From a virus, in the IMG/VR virus record IMGVR_UViG_3300027805_000011, positions 1-64,000 of that record: a DNA stretch of 64,000 nt; one strand, given 5' to 3'. Below, one piece after another: positions 1-8,059 of this stretch. The translations under genes and the position numbers were made by a program. The stretch's first letter is position 1. Every line of letters starts with the position of its first letter. The notes beneath the pieces are model-generated. The model was not told the DNA's origin, did no database searches, and saw nothing but the letters and a program-made list of their open reading frames with translations.

Positions 1-1165
1 ACTTCGCACCAACGCGACATATCCGTCCGACGGCTTGTTCTTCGACGGTGCCGGAGAACTGGGGGCAAAGAAGAGCAACTCGCGGATAACTTCCGTCGAG
101 GTCATGGAGGTCGATGGATTGTCCTCCGGCTGCGATCTGGACGATGACCGCCCGGAGGTCGTTCTTTTGAAAGAAATCTTGGGTCTTTTTTCTTTCAGTT
201 TGGGGGACGCGGCCGTCGATGACTTTTGCTTCAGGGAACGCTTTGTGTGCGGTGTCGATGCTTTCATGGAAATTCAAAAAGAGGACGACCGAGCCGCCGG
301 ACTCGACGATCTCCTTGGCGCGTTCGACGATGTAGGGGACTTTGACCAGTTCGATCGACTGTCTTTGCCGCAAGTTTTTGACCCCGCCAGGATCATCCGG
401 ATCGGCCATCTCCTCGTAGAGTTCTTTGATCGTCGCCTTGTCCTTGGCACTCAGCCACAGCGGATCGTCCTCGGTCATTAGCTCTGGCAACTGTTCCCGT
501 AGGGTCTCCTCGGACACCCTATATCCGCGGTTCGCGAATACCGAATGGTGCAGACGCTCCATTGCGACCTTGTTGGCCGGCAGCTTGGGATTCCATTCAA
601 GGCCACCCCAGCGTGATTCTTCAGCCCCCATCTCACGGACCCACTTCCAAAAGTATGCGGAGGTGAAGAGCCGTAGCTGCACCCCGAGGGCTTTCATGCG
701 GAGAGGGGACTCGGCGGCGGTAGCTGAGAGCATGAGCGTCGGCCGTCCGTAAGCGGCTTCGAGCATCTTGCCGTTCTGCGAGTTGTAAGCCCCGAACATG
801 TGGACTTCATCGAAAACGAAGAGTGTTCCGTCCGGCACTTGCCACTGGAAGTTCGGTGTCTTGCCGCGCCCAGGCACCTTCTTGAGCCACGGGGTATTTC
901 CGGTTCGCAGCTTCTCGGGGTTTAGGACAAAGAGCGGCTCAATCCCGAAAGCGGCTAGGGTATCGGTCCATTTCGCGACCACGCTCTTTGGGCAGATCAC
1001 CCCAGTTCGGAGGCCGTAGCGAGCGGCTACACTGGAGGCGATGATTGTCTTACCACCGCCGCAACCTGTCCCGTCGAGTGACGCCCCGACAGAGTCGAGG
1101 ATCTTGAGGTGTCGGGCGACCGCTTCCTGCTGATACGGGAAAAGGTTGAACGATCTGGTATGCAT
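1..1165 (-). CDS. Superfamily 2 (SNF2-like) DNA helicase, C-terminus cut by window edge
   Basis: An ATP-dependent DNA translocase or helicase, probably for phage replication or recombination. The reading frame is open from ATG at 1165 through position 1, so 388 residues are visible and the end is missing. Motif I GCGGGKT is at residues 34-40, motif II DEVH at 119-122, a LSAT-type motif III near 145-149, and motif VI QAVGRICRVGAK lies at the truncated end. The arginine-finger motif is therefore present and little of the core is lost. It begins within residues of a QQ-containing Q-motif-like segment (FPYQQEAV). It is the last gene read leftward in the left minus-strand cluster, after the nuclease. 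The family is clear; the exact substrate is not. Confidence 0.88.
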   Translation of the reverse strand, partial: MHTRSFNLFPYQQEAVARHLKILDSVGASLDGTGCGGGKTIIASSVAARYGLRTGVICPKSVVAKWTDTLAAFGIEPLFVLNPEKLRTGNTPWLKKVPGRGKTPNFQWQVPDGTLFVFDEVHMFGAYNSQNGKMLEAAYGRPTLMLSATAAESPLRMKALGVQLRLFTSAYFWKWVREMGAEESRWGGLEWNPKLPANKVAMERLHHSVFANRGYRVSEETLREQLPELMTEDDPLWLSAKDKATIKELYEEMADPDDPGGVKNLRQRQSIELVKVPYIVERAKEIVESGGSVVLFLNFHESIDTAHKAFPEAKVIDGRVPQTERKKTQDFFQKNDLRAVIVQIAAGGQSIDLHDLDGSYPRVALLCPQFSGTVEEQAVGRICRVGAK

Positions 1166-1178
1166 ATCGTCTAAAAAT

Positions 1179-1400
1179 ATGATGAAAATTATTAACTCAC
1201 TAATCGTAGCTCTTCTGCTTTGTGGAAGTGCTTGGGCCGGAGATAGAACCTTTTACGTCGTCGACCTGAACGGCGGGGGGATCACGACTTATCAGCGACA
1301 AGGGGATGTGCTGTATCGGTCAGGCGGGGAGAGTTCACGTCGTTCCTGTAGTGAACAGTTCCCCCTTCGCAGCCGTCTTCTGGCTGAGTTGTGGGACTGA
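1179..1400 (+). CDS. Possible small secreted protein, unknown
   Basis: A 73-residue plus-strand frame between minus-strand genes. Its N-terminus looks like a signal peptide: MMKII, a hydrophobic stretch SLIVALLLC, then an AWA cleavage-type site at about residue 20. The mature part would be about 53 residues, with YVVDLNGGGITTYQRQGD. The cysteine in LLLCGS could alternatively suggest a lipobox, but the fit is poor. The frame overlaps the 3' end of the nuclease gene in antisense from 1282, so its C-terminal third is constrained by another gene. No Shine-Dalgarno site is seen. It could be a chance frame; the signal peptide is the only support. Confidence 0.3.
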   Translation: MMKIINSLIVALLLCGSAWAGDRTFYVVDLNGGGITTYQRQGDVLYRSGGESSRRSCSEQFPLRSRLLAELWD

Positions 1401-1722
1401 TCGGATAGTCGGAGCGGCGGACTAGTTGCAGCCAATCAGCGGCGAGCATCGTGACCAACCACGGCTCGCCGTTTTTCTTGTGCGCGACGACGGGTTTCTT
1501 TTTGCCGCAGTCGTTGATCGCTTGCTTTACCGCGTTGAGGACGTTGAGGTTCTGAACCCCCTTAACTTCGAAGTGGAAGTCCGGTAACTCCGGGCAAACC
1601 ACGTCGGCATCTCCCGCGGCACCGCAGTATTGCTGACCGCGGAATGCTTTGAGGAATCCGGCCTCGCGGAGTTGATCCCTCCACAGCCTTTCGACCCGTT
1701 TACCTTTCTGCCTGGAGTTCAC
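1282..1722 (-). CDS. Phage Holliday junction resolvase-like PD-(D/E)XK nuclease
   Basis: Likely a structure-specific endonuclease of the phage resolvase group. After the start come NSRQKGKRVERLW, then RGQQYCGAAGDADVV, then HFEVKGVQ, which together give the E...D...ExK pattern of the PD-(D/E)XK fold. A later KKPVVAHKKNGEPWLVT segment is also typical of this phage family. I chose GTG at 1722 because it overlaps the upstream TGA stop as GTGA and puts the conserved NSR segment first; a longer GTG start at 1755 is possible. The last 45 residues after WLQLV look unconserved. It sits between a HTH gene and the helicase, which suits a replication and recombination cluster. Confidence 0.78.
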   Translation of the reverse strand: MNSRQKGKRVERLWRDQLREAGFLKAFRGQQYCGAAGDADVVCPELPDFHFEVKGVQNLNVLNAVKQAINDCGKKKPVVAHKKNGEPWLVTMLAADWLQLVRRSDYPISPTTQPEDGCEGGTVHYRNDVNSPRLTDTAHPLVADKS

Positions 1723-2009
1723 GGCAACGCGCTTCCATTTCGTCCCTGTGCCCACAGCACGAGATCATCGTCGTTGTAGACGATCTTCTTGTCGCCCAGC
1801 CGGACGTAGGGGAGACCCTGTTTGCGCCAGTAGTTCAGGGAACCGTGGCTGAAAGGTTTCCCGAGAAGTTCACTCAGCCGGGCGACAGCTTCGCTGGCAC
1901 CGTAGACCGCTTTACGCGGTTGCGCCGGTTCGGCTATTTCCAGCCGGACCCGACCTTCTCCTATCGGTGTCGCCGTAAATGAGGCGCACTCGATCGTCAT
2001 GGTGGTCAT
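1719..2009 (-). CDS. Small helix-turn-helix (excisionase/MerR-like) protein
   Basis: A 96-residue protein. The C-terminal half (GKPFSHGSLNYWRKQGLPYVRLGDKK) has the form of a winged HTH of the excisionase or DNA-binding-domain type: a short helix, a turn, a recognition helix with W/R, then a hairpin with VRLGDKKIVY. It may act as an excisionase or a regulator. The start ATG is the final ATG of an ATAATAACTCCACATG motif, so an mRNA beginning at the expected point would have almost no leader. Its stop overlaps the nuclease start, which implies co-translation. Confidence 0.62.
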   Translation of the reverse strand: MTTMTIECASFTATPIGEGRVRLEIAEPAQPRKAVYGASEAVARLSELLGKPFSHGSLNYWRKQGLPYVRLGDKKIVYNDDDLVLWAQGRNGSALP

Positions 2010-2022
2010 GTGGAGTTATTAT
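2007..2022 (-). promoter_or_regulatory. ATAATAAC start-proximal motif
   Basis: Read on the minus strand it is ATAATAACTCCACATG and ends in the start codon of the HTH gene. The upstream bases are TCTAG; no clear -35 box was found. Confidence 0.5.
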
Positions 2023-2199
2023 CTAGAGTCCGAAGAAGTTACGCAAAGCCTTGCGGATGACCGCGCTCATTGAGCGCCCCGAGCTTTCGGACTCCTTTTT
2101 GAGGCGGTCTTCAAGCTCGGGGTCGCTGGCGAATGAGCGGATTAACTTCGGGTTGCGAAGACTATTGATTTTCTCCGTCAAGGGTTCCTTTGAATTCAT
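2023..2199 (-). CDS. Ribbon-helix-helix-type small regulator
   Basis: A 58-residue protein (from ATG 2199) with LIRSFASDPELEDRLKKESESSGRSMSAVIRKALRNFFGL. This has the short strand, helix, GRSxSAVIRKAL helix pattern of Arc/MetJ or CopG-like RHH DNA-binding proteins. Such small proteins are typical phage or toxin-antitoxin regulators. Longer in-frame starts exist at 2229 (ATG) and 2238 (TTG); none has a good ribosome site. It overlaps the end of the upstream 57-residue gene, as in other tightly packed phage early operons. Confidence 0.55.
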   Translation of the reverse strand: MNSKEPLTEKINSLRNPKLIRSFASDPELEDRLKKESESSGRSMSAVIRKALRNFFGL

Positions 2200-2335
2200 C
2201 GGGACTTCTACGATACAACGCGAGTCCATCCTCGACAAATAACTGAGCTAATCTCTCTGGGGGGAGGGAGCAACAGTGGGCGGCTTCGGTAAGCTCGCGT
2301 TCGGATTTTTCATTGATGCTAATGTGCATGGGCAT
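2162..2335 (-). CDS. Small hypothetical protein (57 aa)
   Basis: A frame of 57 residues beginning MPMHISINEKSERELTEAAH, preceded by AGGAGA 11 bases upstream, a fair ribosome site. The sequence is mostly helical and charged. It lies between two ribbon-helix-helix genes on the same strand and overlaps the 3' one by about 40 bases. I do not recognise it. Short helical proteins in this position are often co-regulators, but that is only context. Confidence 0.5.
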   Translation of the reverse strand: MPMHISINEKSERELTEAAHCCSLPPERLAQLFVEDGLALYRRSPDEFKGTLDGENQ

Positions 2336-2404
2336 GTCTATATATCTCCTACTTATGTAGTTACGGGTTTATGATGGCGTAGTGGAAATTAATTGGTGGA
2401 AGGA

Positions 2405-2419
2405 GGGGGAATTACCCCC
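2405..2419. terminator. G/C hairpin, possible terminator
   Basis: GGGGG, loop AATTA, CCCCC, just past the stop of the 98-residue minus-strand gene. There is no T-run on the exit side, so the terminator role is weak. Confidence 0.25.
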
Positions 2420-2425
2420 CCCTGA

Positions 2426-2722
2426 TTATTTCTTCCTGAGTTTCCCCAGGACTTTAGCAAGTGCGCGTTGGGTTTCTTCATCGACGACTTCGCCGGCTCG
2501 CTCAGTTCGGTCATCGGGGAGGGCTGCGTTGAACGACTCAGCTACTTTTCGCAGTTCTCCTCCGGTGTCGTGTTTGACCAGGTATTCGGCGGTGGCTTCA
2601 CGGACGAGCGCCGAGAGGTTTGTGTCTCGTGCTGCGGCCATGATATCGAGCGCCTTGTAGGTGACGTTTTCCTCGATGTATGACACCCGCTTCATTCCGG
2701 GTCTTGGGTTTCCTTGGCTCAT
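2426..2722 (-). CDS. RHH-like DNA-binding protein
   Basis: A 98-residue protein with MKRVSYIEENVTYKALDIMAAARDTNLSALVREATAEYLVKH. The segment VTYKALDIMAAARDTNLSALVREA matches the ribbon-helix-helix layout of small phage regulators, followed by an acidic helical tail. A GAAAGGAAA ribosome site lies about 8 bases upstream of ATG 2722. It follows the integrase gene in the leftward direction and could regulate integration or the lysogeny choice. No repressor of the CI type is seen in the window, so the RHH proteins here are the only visible candidates. Confidence 0.6.
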   Translation of the reverse strand: MSQGNPRPGMKRVSYIEENVTYKALDIMAAARDTNLSALVREATAEYLVKHDTGGELRKVAESFNAALPDDRTERAGEVVDEETQRALAKVLGKLRKK

Positions 2723-2763
2723 TGTGGTGTTTCCTTTCTGTGTTCTCTAACGAAAGCGATGGT

Positions 2764-3975
2764 CTACCAAGTTATTAAATGCGTCAATCCCTGTTTCTCC
2801 GCATATTCACGAACATATATCGGTTTGATATTAAACCACTCCTCGGCGCTTTTTTTGCTGACCAGCGCCACGTAGTTGTTCGAAAGCATCTTGATCGAGG
2901 TGCCTCCGTGGTAGGCGGTGTTGTTGGGGTTCTGGTAAGCTGCAAGGTGGTAGCTCAAGAACGAATGTCGGAGGATATTGTCCTCCCAAGTCAGCCCGAC
3001 TTGCTTGAGTTTGGCCACGTCACGGGAAATCTCCGCCACTTTACGCTCCGACATGATCGGGCCGTAGTCAGGGAAGGTAGCCAGCTTGAGCCACTCGAAC
3101 AGGCAGTCCGGCGCAAAAATGTGCCGCGGGAGTTTTTTCTTAGCGATGACCCGATCGATATGCGCGGCCTTTTCCTCGAAGTTGAAGTGCTCCTTGGTCA
3201 TCTGCGTGCATTCGGCCCGTCGCGCTCCCCCGAACGCCATTGTTGCCACGTAGGCCAGTTCGTGCGGTTTCACTATGATCAAGAACCGCATCAACTGCTC
3301 CGGCGTGAAGACGGGGTAGTTGGCCTTCGGCACTGCCATCAGCGTGATCTGCTCCGCGATCGTCTGGTGGTCGTCGGCCAAGTAGCGCCGTTTCTTGGCG
3401 AAGTTCTCGATTGTCCGGTAGAAAGCGACCAGCTTGTGTTGGGTGTAAGGCGCGAAATGGGACTCCCGCAGCCGGCGCTCCAGGCTTTGCGGCGTGATCT
3501 GCGCCATCTTCTCCTTCGGGAACCACGCTTTCAGAGCCTTCACCTGGGAGTTCACTGTCTGCTCGTGATCCTTCGAGAGCTTCTTCACGGCGAGGTCGGC
3601 AACCAACTCGTCGCAGATCTCGGCAAAACTTTTGCCCTTCGAACTCAAGACATGGAACTTCCGGAAGAACTCACACGCCTTGTGAAGCTGGTAGGGGGCC
3701 ACGCTTTTCTCGCACTCTAGCAGGTAGACGAGACGGGCCGCATCGACCTTGGTGTGTTCGCCCTCGGCACGGGAGAGGTGCCGGACTTTTTCCTTCGCTA
3801 GTTCAATCGCCTCGCTTTTGTCGGCGCGGGTGACCCGGAAGCGTTTGTCGCCCACATACCACGTCAGACGGTAGGTCGTGTAGCGTCCGGTGCGTATCGG
3901 GTTTATCTTAACGACCGAATCGCCAAGACGAACTTCCGTGCCTTTTTTCGAATCGAGAACCTTGAAATTGTCCAT
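2764..3975 (-). CDS. int: Tyrosine recombinase / integrase
   Basis: A site-specific recombinase that would insert the phage DNA at a host att site. From ATG 3975 it has 403 residues. The catalytic arginine lies in FGGARRAE (about residues 248-255), the second box is LRHSFLSYHLA (about 335-345), a histidine-glycine pair is at about 356, and the nucleophile is the tyrosine of NNYVAL (about 368). The N-terminal part resembles a SAM-like core-binding domain. An upstream in-frame extension to 4083 gives an odd N-terminus, so I prefer 3975, which directly follows TCATAATCCGC, a variant of the local start motif. The LRHSFxSYHLA box and the ending EEWFNIKP recall verrucomicrobial integrases. A possible attP lies next to its 5' end. 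Confidence 0.88.
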   Translation of the reverse strand: MDNFKVLDSKKGTEVRLGDSVVKINPIRTGRYTTYRLTWYVGDKRFRVTRADKSEAIELAKEKVRHLSRAEGEHTKVDAARLVYLLECEKSVAPYQLHKACEFFRKFHVLSSKGKSFAEICDELVADLAVKKLSKDHEQTVNSQVKALKAWFPKEKMAQITPQSLERRLRESHFAPYTQHKLVAFYRTIENFAKKRRYLADDHQTIAEQITLMAVPKANYPVFTPEQLMRFLIIVKPHELAYVATMAFGGARRAECTQMTKEHFNFEEKAAHIDRVIAKKKLPRHIFAPDCLFEWLKLATFPDYGPIMSERKVAEISRDVAKLKQVGLTWEDNILRHSFLSYHLAAYQNPNNTAYHGGTSIKMLSNNYVALVSKKSAEEWFNIKPIYVREYAEKQGLTHLITW

Positions 3976-4093
3976 GCGGATTATGACCAAACTTGGGTAG
4001 AATCGTTCAAAATTCGACATAACCGCACATAAAAATAATGAAACAATTCGTCGTAAACCACTGTCCGACAGAGAAATGGACAACCTGAAAATA

Positions 4094-4125
4094 TGCAGCG
4101 CGCACGGGATTCGAAGCGGTGTGCC
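4094..4125 (-). other. Possible attP core (tRNA 3'-end remnant)
   Basis: On the minus strand this reads as a TTCGAATCCCGTG segment followed by GCGCGCTGCA. That looks like the T-loop and 3' acceptor side of a tRNA gene without the rest of the tRNA. It lies between the integrase start and the terminase, where phage att sites are common. The T-stem does not pair well, so no complete tRNA is present. The rest of 3976-4208 shows no convincing gene. Confidence 0.35.
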
Positions 4126-4208
4126 AAAATGCGTAAATCTCTGATGGGTAGAGAGATGTCAGCTATCAAATTAGGTCTCGACCCAATTCGACCCAGCTTT
4201 TTAATTCC

Positions 4209-5987
4209 ATGTCTTTGATTTTAGTGAAATCCGGCATTCAACCGCCAGCCGGATCGTTTCAACGCTACGGCGCGTGGTGGCCGCAGCACACCGCGGACTG
4301 GGCGATTGAGTTGTTTTGTTTCCGCGGACTGGGCACCGAGGAAATGGAGGTTCTTCCGAGGGAGCAGCACTTCAAAAACGCCGCCCAAATGTTCTTCCAC
4401 AAAAAGACGGAGAACTTCATTTGGCACCCTTGGGCGGAAGACATGCTCTACGAATGCTGTCACCACAAGTTTGTCGCCTTTGCGGGCTGCGGCTCTTCGG
4501 GCAAGTCGGAGTTTATGGCGATCTGGGCTTTGCTCAACTGGCTGGCGGCTCCGTTTCATACGCTCTCGCTGGTGACGAGCACTTCGATCCGTGATGCGAA
4601 GAAGCGGGTGTGGGGAGCGGTGCAGCGGTATTGGCCCTGCATCAAACCCGTCGCTCCTGGCAAGCTGGCCGACACTCCGACTCCGGCGATCTATGTCATC
4701 CGGAATGGGGAGAGGATGGAACAGGCTGGGGTGTATCTGATTCCGGCTGAAGCTAAGAAGACTTCGGAGGTCACCGGCAAGATGCGAGGCATGAAGGCTC
4801 ACCGCGTCATTGTCGCGGCGGATGAGTTGAGTGAGTTGGGTCATGCGTTCTTGGACACGGCACTCTCGAACCTCTCGAACAACCCCGAGCTCCGCATCTG
4901 TGCCGCGGCCAATCCAGTCTCTTACTACGATCCGTTTGGCCGCTTTGCCGAGCCGAAAGACGGGTGGGGAAGTATTTCGGTCAACGATGATCGCTGGGAC
5001 ACAAAGATCGGCGGCACCTGCCTACACTTCGACGCGCTGAAGAATCCGAACTACTTGGCCGGAGAGAACAAGTGGCCGATCCAGAAATGGGAAAAAATCG
5101 ACGAGGCCCGCGAGCGGCTCGGGGAGGATAATCCGATCTTCTGGCGCGACTACCGGGGGTTTTGGCCTCCGCAGGCAGTTTCGAAAGCTATCTACTCGGA
5201 GGCAGAAATTGTCCGCTTCCAAGCCGATCAAAAGCCGGTATGGAAGGGCCGAGTCGAGCGCGTGGCCGGAATCGACCCTTCCTTTGTGAGCGGCGGGGAC
5301 AGATGTGTGCTTTATCTCGGGAGTTTTGGCCAGAACAAAGATGGGGCGGACCAGGTATCATTTGATACTTTTCACTTCCTCGACGAGGAGGCGAGCAATC
5401 CGGAGCCGAGGACGTTTCAAATTGCACGGAAGATCCAGCAGATCGTCAACGAGGCGGGCGTTCCGTGGCGGAATGTCGGTGTCGACGTGACGGGCGGCGG
5501 TGTGCCGTTCTGCGATGCACTTGCCACGGTGTGTGGCTCGAACGAATTTCAACGTGTCCACTTCGGCGGAGCCCCGTCGAGCCGATCGCTCTCGGCTTAC
5601 GATTCCACCCCTGCCGACGAAAAGTATGTCAACAAGGTCACCGAGCTTTGGTTCGGGGCCAAAGAGTTTTTGGCGAGCGGTCAGCTTCGCGGGATCGGTC
5701 CGGATCTCGCTCGGGAGATGACCAGCCGGAACTACGACACAAGGAAGTCCGGTTCGATGAAGGTCGTGGTGGAATCGAAGACCGACATGAAAGCCCGGAT
5801 CGGTCGGTCGCCGGACGTGGCCGATGCCGCCTTTGTCATGCTCGATGTCGTCCGCGAGCGGTTCGGGATGCGTCCTCCGCAGGAGGGTGGCAGCGGGAAA
5901 AGGGGCGGGCAGACGAAATGGAAGCAGGCGATGATGGGCGGGAGGTTTGCCCCGCGACGGTCACCGAGTTTGTTGACCTCGGTTTAG
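4209..5987 (+). CDS. terL: Terminase large subunit
   Basis: The DNA-packaging motor: an ATPase plus nuclease that docks on the portal and fills the head. The 592 residues show Walker A GCGSSGKS (93-100), Walker B VIVAADE (200-206), then the RNase H-like nuclease acidic positions in GIDPS (354-358), VGVDVTGG (423-430) and SPDVADA (534-540). The length fits the family. No small subunit sits directly upstream; a candidate is found far away at 60.6 kb. No strong ribosome site precedes ATG 4209. It is the first gene of the long plus-strand virion block and is followed by fibre-like genes rather than the portal, an unusual insertion. Confidence 0.93.
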   Translation: MSLILVKSGIQPPAGSFQRYGAWWPQHTADWAIELFCFRGLGTEEMEVLPREQHFKNAAQMFFHKKTENFIWHPWAEDMLYECCHHKFVAFAGCGSSGKSEFMAIWALLNWLAAPFHTLSLVTSTSIRDAKKRVWGAVQRYWPCIKPVAPGKLADTPTPAIYVIRNGERMEQAGVYLIPAEAKKTSEVTGKMRGMKAHRVIVAADELSELGHAFLDTALSNLSNNPELRICAAANPVSYYDPFGRFAEPKDGWGSISVNDDRWDTKIGGTCLHFDALKNPNYLAGENKWPIQKWEKIDEARERLGEDNPIFWRDYRGFWPPQAVSKAIYSEAEIVRFQADQKPVWKGRVERVAGIDPSFVSGGDRCVLYLGSFGQNKDGADQVSFDTFHFLDEEASNPEPRTFQIARKIQQIVNEAGVPWRNVGVDVTGGGVPFCDALATVCGSNEFQRVHFGGAPSSRSLSAYDSTPADEKYVNKVTELWFGAKEFLASGQLRGIGPDLAREMTSRNYDTRKSGSMKVVVESKTDMKARIGRSPDVADAAFVMLDVVRERFGMRPPQEGGSGKRGGQTKWKQAMMGGRFAPRRSPSLLTSV

Positions 5988-5992
5988 TAGGA

Positions 5993-6009
5993 TATAATAA
6001 CCGCACATG
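5993..6009 (+). promoter_or_regulatory. ATAATAAC start-proximal motif
   Basis: TATAATAACCGCACATG, ending in the start codon of the next gene. A TTGACC lies 14 bases before TATAAT, a short but possible -35. The same TGTTG-CCTC context recurs at the copy near 9985. Confidence 0.55.
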
Positions 6010-6192
6010 CCGGCCTATTACCCAGAAGGTGACACCCCGCTTTTGACCGACAGCTTTGAGCGCCTCCTGCACAAAGCGGTGTCGCTTTTGAGTGAGCAGA
6101 ACGGCGGCACCGATGCGCCCGATCCAACCGACTCGGAGGAGACCCTCATGTTCAAGCTGGTGAAAAACCTGAACACCCTGATAAATGCCTAG
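6007..6192 (+). CDS. Small protein with MPxYxPEGDTP N-terminal module
   Basis: A 61-residue protein that is little more than the N-terminal module MPAYYPEGDTPLLTDSFERL plus a linker rich in D/P/T and a final amphipathic helix. The same opening module starts the next two genes and the gene at 13291, so it is probably a docking or anchoring segment of virion surface proteins. This copy carries no further domain and may be a stand-alone paralogue or a remnant. It overlaps the next gene by 8 bases. Confidence 0.65.
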   Translation: MPAYYPEGDTPLLTDSFERLLHKAVSLLSEQNGGTDAPDPTDSEETLMFKLVKNLNTLINA

Positions 6193-7162
6193 CTACTTTC
6201 CAGAAGGTAATACGCCACGCCCGACCGACAGCTTCGAGCGGCTCTTGCAAAAAGCCGCGTCGTTGGTCAGCGCCCGCAATGGCGGGGCCGATGCCCCGTC
6301 GCCCGACGACTCCCGCGAGCGCACCATGTATAAGTTCGTCAGGGGCTTGAGCGCGTCGATCAGCGAATCGAGCAACCTGGACCCCGACGCCCTGGCCTAT
6401 GCCGTGGCCAGCGGTGCGGCTGATGTCGTCGCCATCGACGCTTTCGTCAAAGGGGTCAAATCCCTCGGACTATGGAACAATATGGTGTGCTGGCCGCTTC
6501 GCAGTCGCCAGAACGCCGGAACAGGGACCGTGGTGCATAGTCTTGGTGGGTTGGGGACGTTTAATGGGACGCTGGTCAATGGGCCTGCTTGGGGTGCGGA
6601 TGGCATCGACATCAATGCGGCTATCTCGCCCACGCCGTCGATCAGCATCGACCCATCGCCGCTTTCCGATTTTGCCAACGGGCATTCGTGGTTTGTGGTG
6701 ATGAAGCCTACTGGGCCAAATCCGGCAGGAGGCACATTTGACGACCAGTGGAGAGCTCTGCAAGCCGGAGTCGTCCTGCAAGCAGGAGCGACCGGAACAG
6801 GCGGCACAAGTGGGTGGATGGTTAACGCTAGAACGCAAACCGAGCGGAGGTATTCCCAATCAGCTATTTTAGGTTATGGATCAGTCCGCAACAACTTTGG
6901 CTTTGTAGCCACAAACTCATCAAGCGGGTCTACGAGCTACAAATATGCGTTGGAAAATTTGACACCAGTCTCACCGCCAACAGGGACAACTGTTTTCTAC
7001 AGCGGAACCAATTTGAGTATTACCGCGGCTGGATCAACCTCACGCAACACCAGCGCCTTCGTCCTTGTCACCACGCCGCAATTCAATTTGAGCGCATCGC
7101 TACAGACGGCGCTGGAGACCCTCTACAAATCAACACTAGGCACCGGCCTCGGCCTCCCGTAA
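6185..7162 (+). CDS. Fibre or decoration protein with lectin-like C-terminal domain
   Basis: 325 residues. The N-terminus MPSYFPEGNTPRPTDSFERL is the shared module. Residues about 70-110 (DVVAIDAFVKGVKSLGLWNNMVCWPL) are near-identical to the next protein. The rest (SLGGLGTFNGTLVNGPAWGADGI onward) has the look of a concanavalin/LamG-like beta sandwich, ending LYKSTLGTGLGLP. LamG-like domains bind carbohydrates, so a receptor-binding or head-decoration role is likely. It is a tandem paralogue of the 297-residue gene that follows, and its middle is much more divergent than its ends. Confidence 0.6.
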   Translation: MPSYFPEGNTPRPTDSFERLLQKAASLVSARNGGADAPSPDDSRERTMYKFVRGLSASISESSNLDPDALAYAVASGAADVVAIDAFVKGVKSLGLWNNMVCWPLRSRQNAGTGTVVHSLGGLGTFNGTLVNGPAWGADGIDINAAISPTPSISIDPSPLSDFANGHSWFVVMKPTGPNPAGGTFDDQWRALQAGVVLQAGATGTGGTSGWMVNARTQTERRYSQSAILGYGSVRNNFGFVATNSSSGSTSYKYALENLTPVSPPTGTTVFYSGTNLSITAAGSTSRNTSAFVLVTTPQFNLSASLQTALETLYKSTLGTGLGLP

Positions 7163-7164
7163 TT

Positions 7165-8058
7165 ATGCCAAACTACTTCCCAGAAAACGACACAGCCTTG
7201 CCGACGGATTCTTCGGAGCGTTCGATGGCGAAGGTTGTCTCGCAGTTACCGGCGGCTTTGGATGTCATCGGCTTGGAGCCGGAGACCGCAGTCTATGTGG
7301 CGCGTAGCGGAGCGACCGATGTCGCGGCGATCGACGCTTTTGTCAAAGGCGTCAAAGAGCTTGGGTTGTGGAATAGCATGGTGTGTTGGCCGTTGCGGAG
7401 GTCGCAGAATTCCGGAGGCGTGAATCCCAATAGTAATATCGTCTACTCCCTCGGCGGCCTCGGCACGTTCAACGGCACGCGGGTCAATGGGCCTGCTTGG
7501 ACGGCGGATGGGATCGCCCATAGCCCAACCCAGTATATTGACATCCGCTTTGGCTCTAATCGCGGCCCGACAAGCGCAATAGTGGGCGCTGTCACAAAAA
7601 GCGCCAACAACCAAGGATCTGGATTTGCTTATTGCTCATCATTGAGCACTAACGCCTATACCGAAAACAGCCTGTCAATCTTGTCGTTTGGCACAAGTGG
7701 CAATAGCTGGTGCACAGAAGCATATGTAGCGTCTTCGCTCGTGGCTCGTGGCTCCGCAATCAACAACACGGATAATGTGTTCCGCTGGACCCAAGCGCAA
7801 AAAACTTCTTCAGACACTATTGTAAGAGTTAATGGCTCAACGCAAGCCGTAAGTCTTGCCGGTGGCTTGACTTACGACCGACTTATTTCGGCCGGTAGAT
7901 GGGCTGCCAACAGTGTCCAGAACGGAGCGGCAGGACAGTTCTCTGTTTCTTACGAGGGCACGCACGCTTTCATGTTCGTGCTGGAAGGTTCAAGCGATTT
8001 TTACAACGCCTACTCCCTCTACAAAACCACCCTCGGCACCGGCCTCGGCCTCCCTTGA
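7165..8058 (+). CDS. Paralogous fibre or decoration protein, lectin-like
   Basis: 297 residues with the opening MPNYFPENDTALPTDSSERS, the conserved VAAIDAFVKGVKELGLWNSMVCWPL stretch, SLGGLGTFNGTRVNGPAW, and the same ending LYKTTLGTGLGLP as the gene before it. The central beta-rich part differs strongly between the two paralogues, as expected for surface domains under host-range selection. It lacks the 30-residue linker after the module that its neighbour has. It begins 2 bases after the previous stop. Carbohydrate binding is inferred from the LamG-like look, not shown. Confidence 0.6.
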   Translation: MPNYFPENDTALPTDSSERSMAKVVSQLPAALDVIGLEPETAVYVARSGATDVAAIDAFVKGVKELGLWNSMVCWPLRRSQNSGGVNPNSNIVYSLGGLGTFNGTRVNGPAWTADGIAHSPTQYIDIRFGSNRGPTSAIVGAVTKSANNQGSGFAYCSSLSTNAYTENSLSILSFGTSGNSWCTEAYVASSLVARGSAINNTDNVFRWTQAQKTSSDTIVRVNGSTQAVSLAGGLTYDRLISAGRWAANSVQNGAAGQFSVSYEGTHAFMFVLEGSSDFYNAYSLYKTTLGTGLGLP

Positions 8059-8059
8059 T

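Noticed and set aside
4083-4140. Complete tRNA gene
   Set aside because: Only a T-loop/acceptor-like piece is present; the T-stem has mismatches and no anticodon arm is found.
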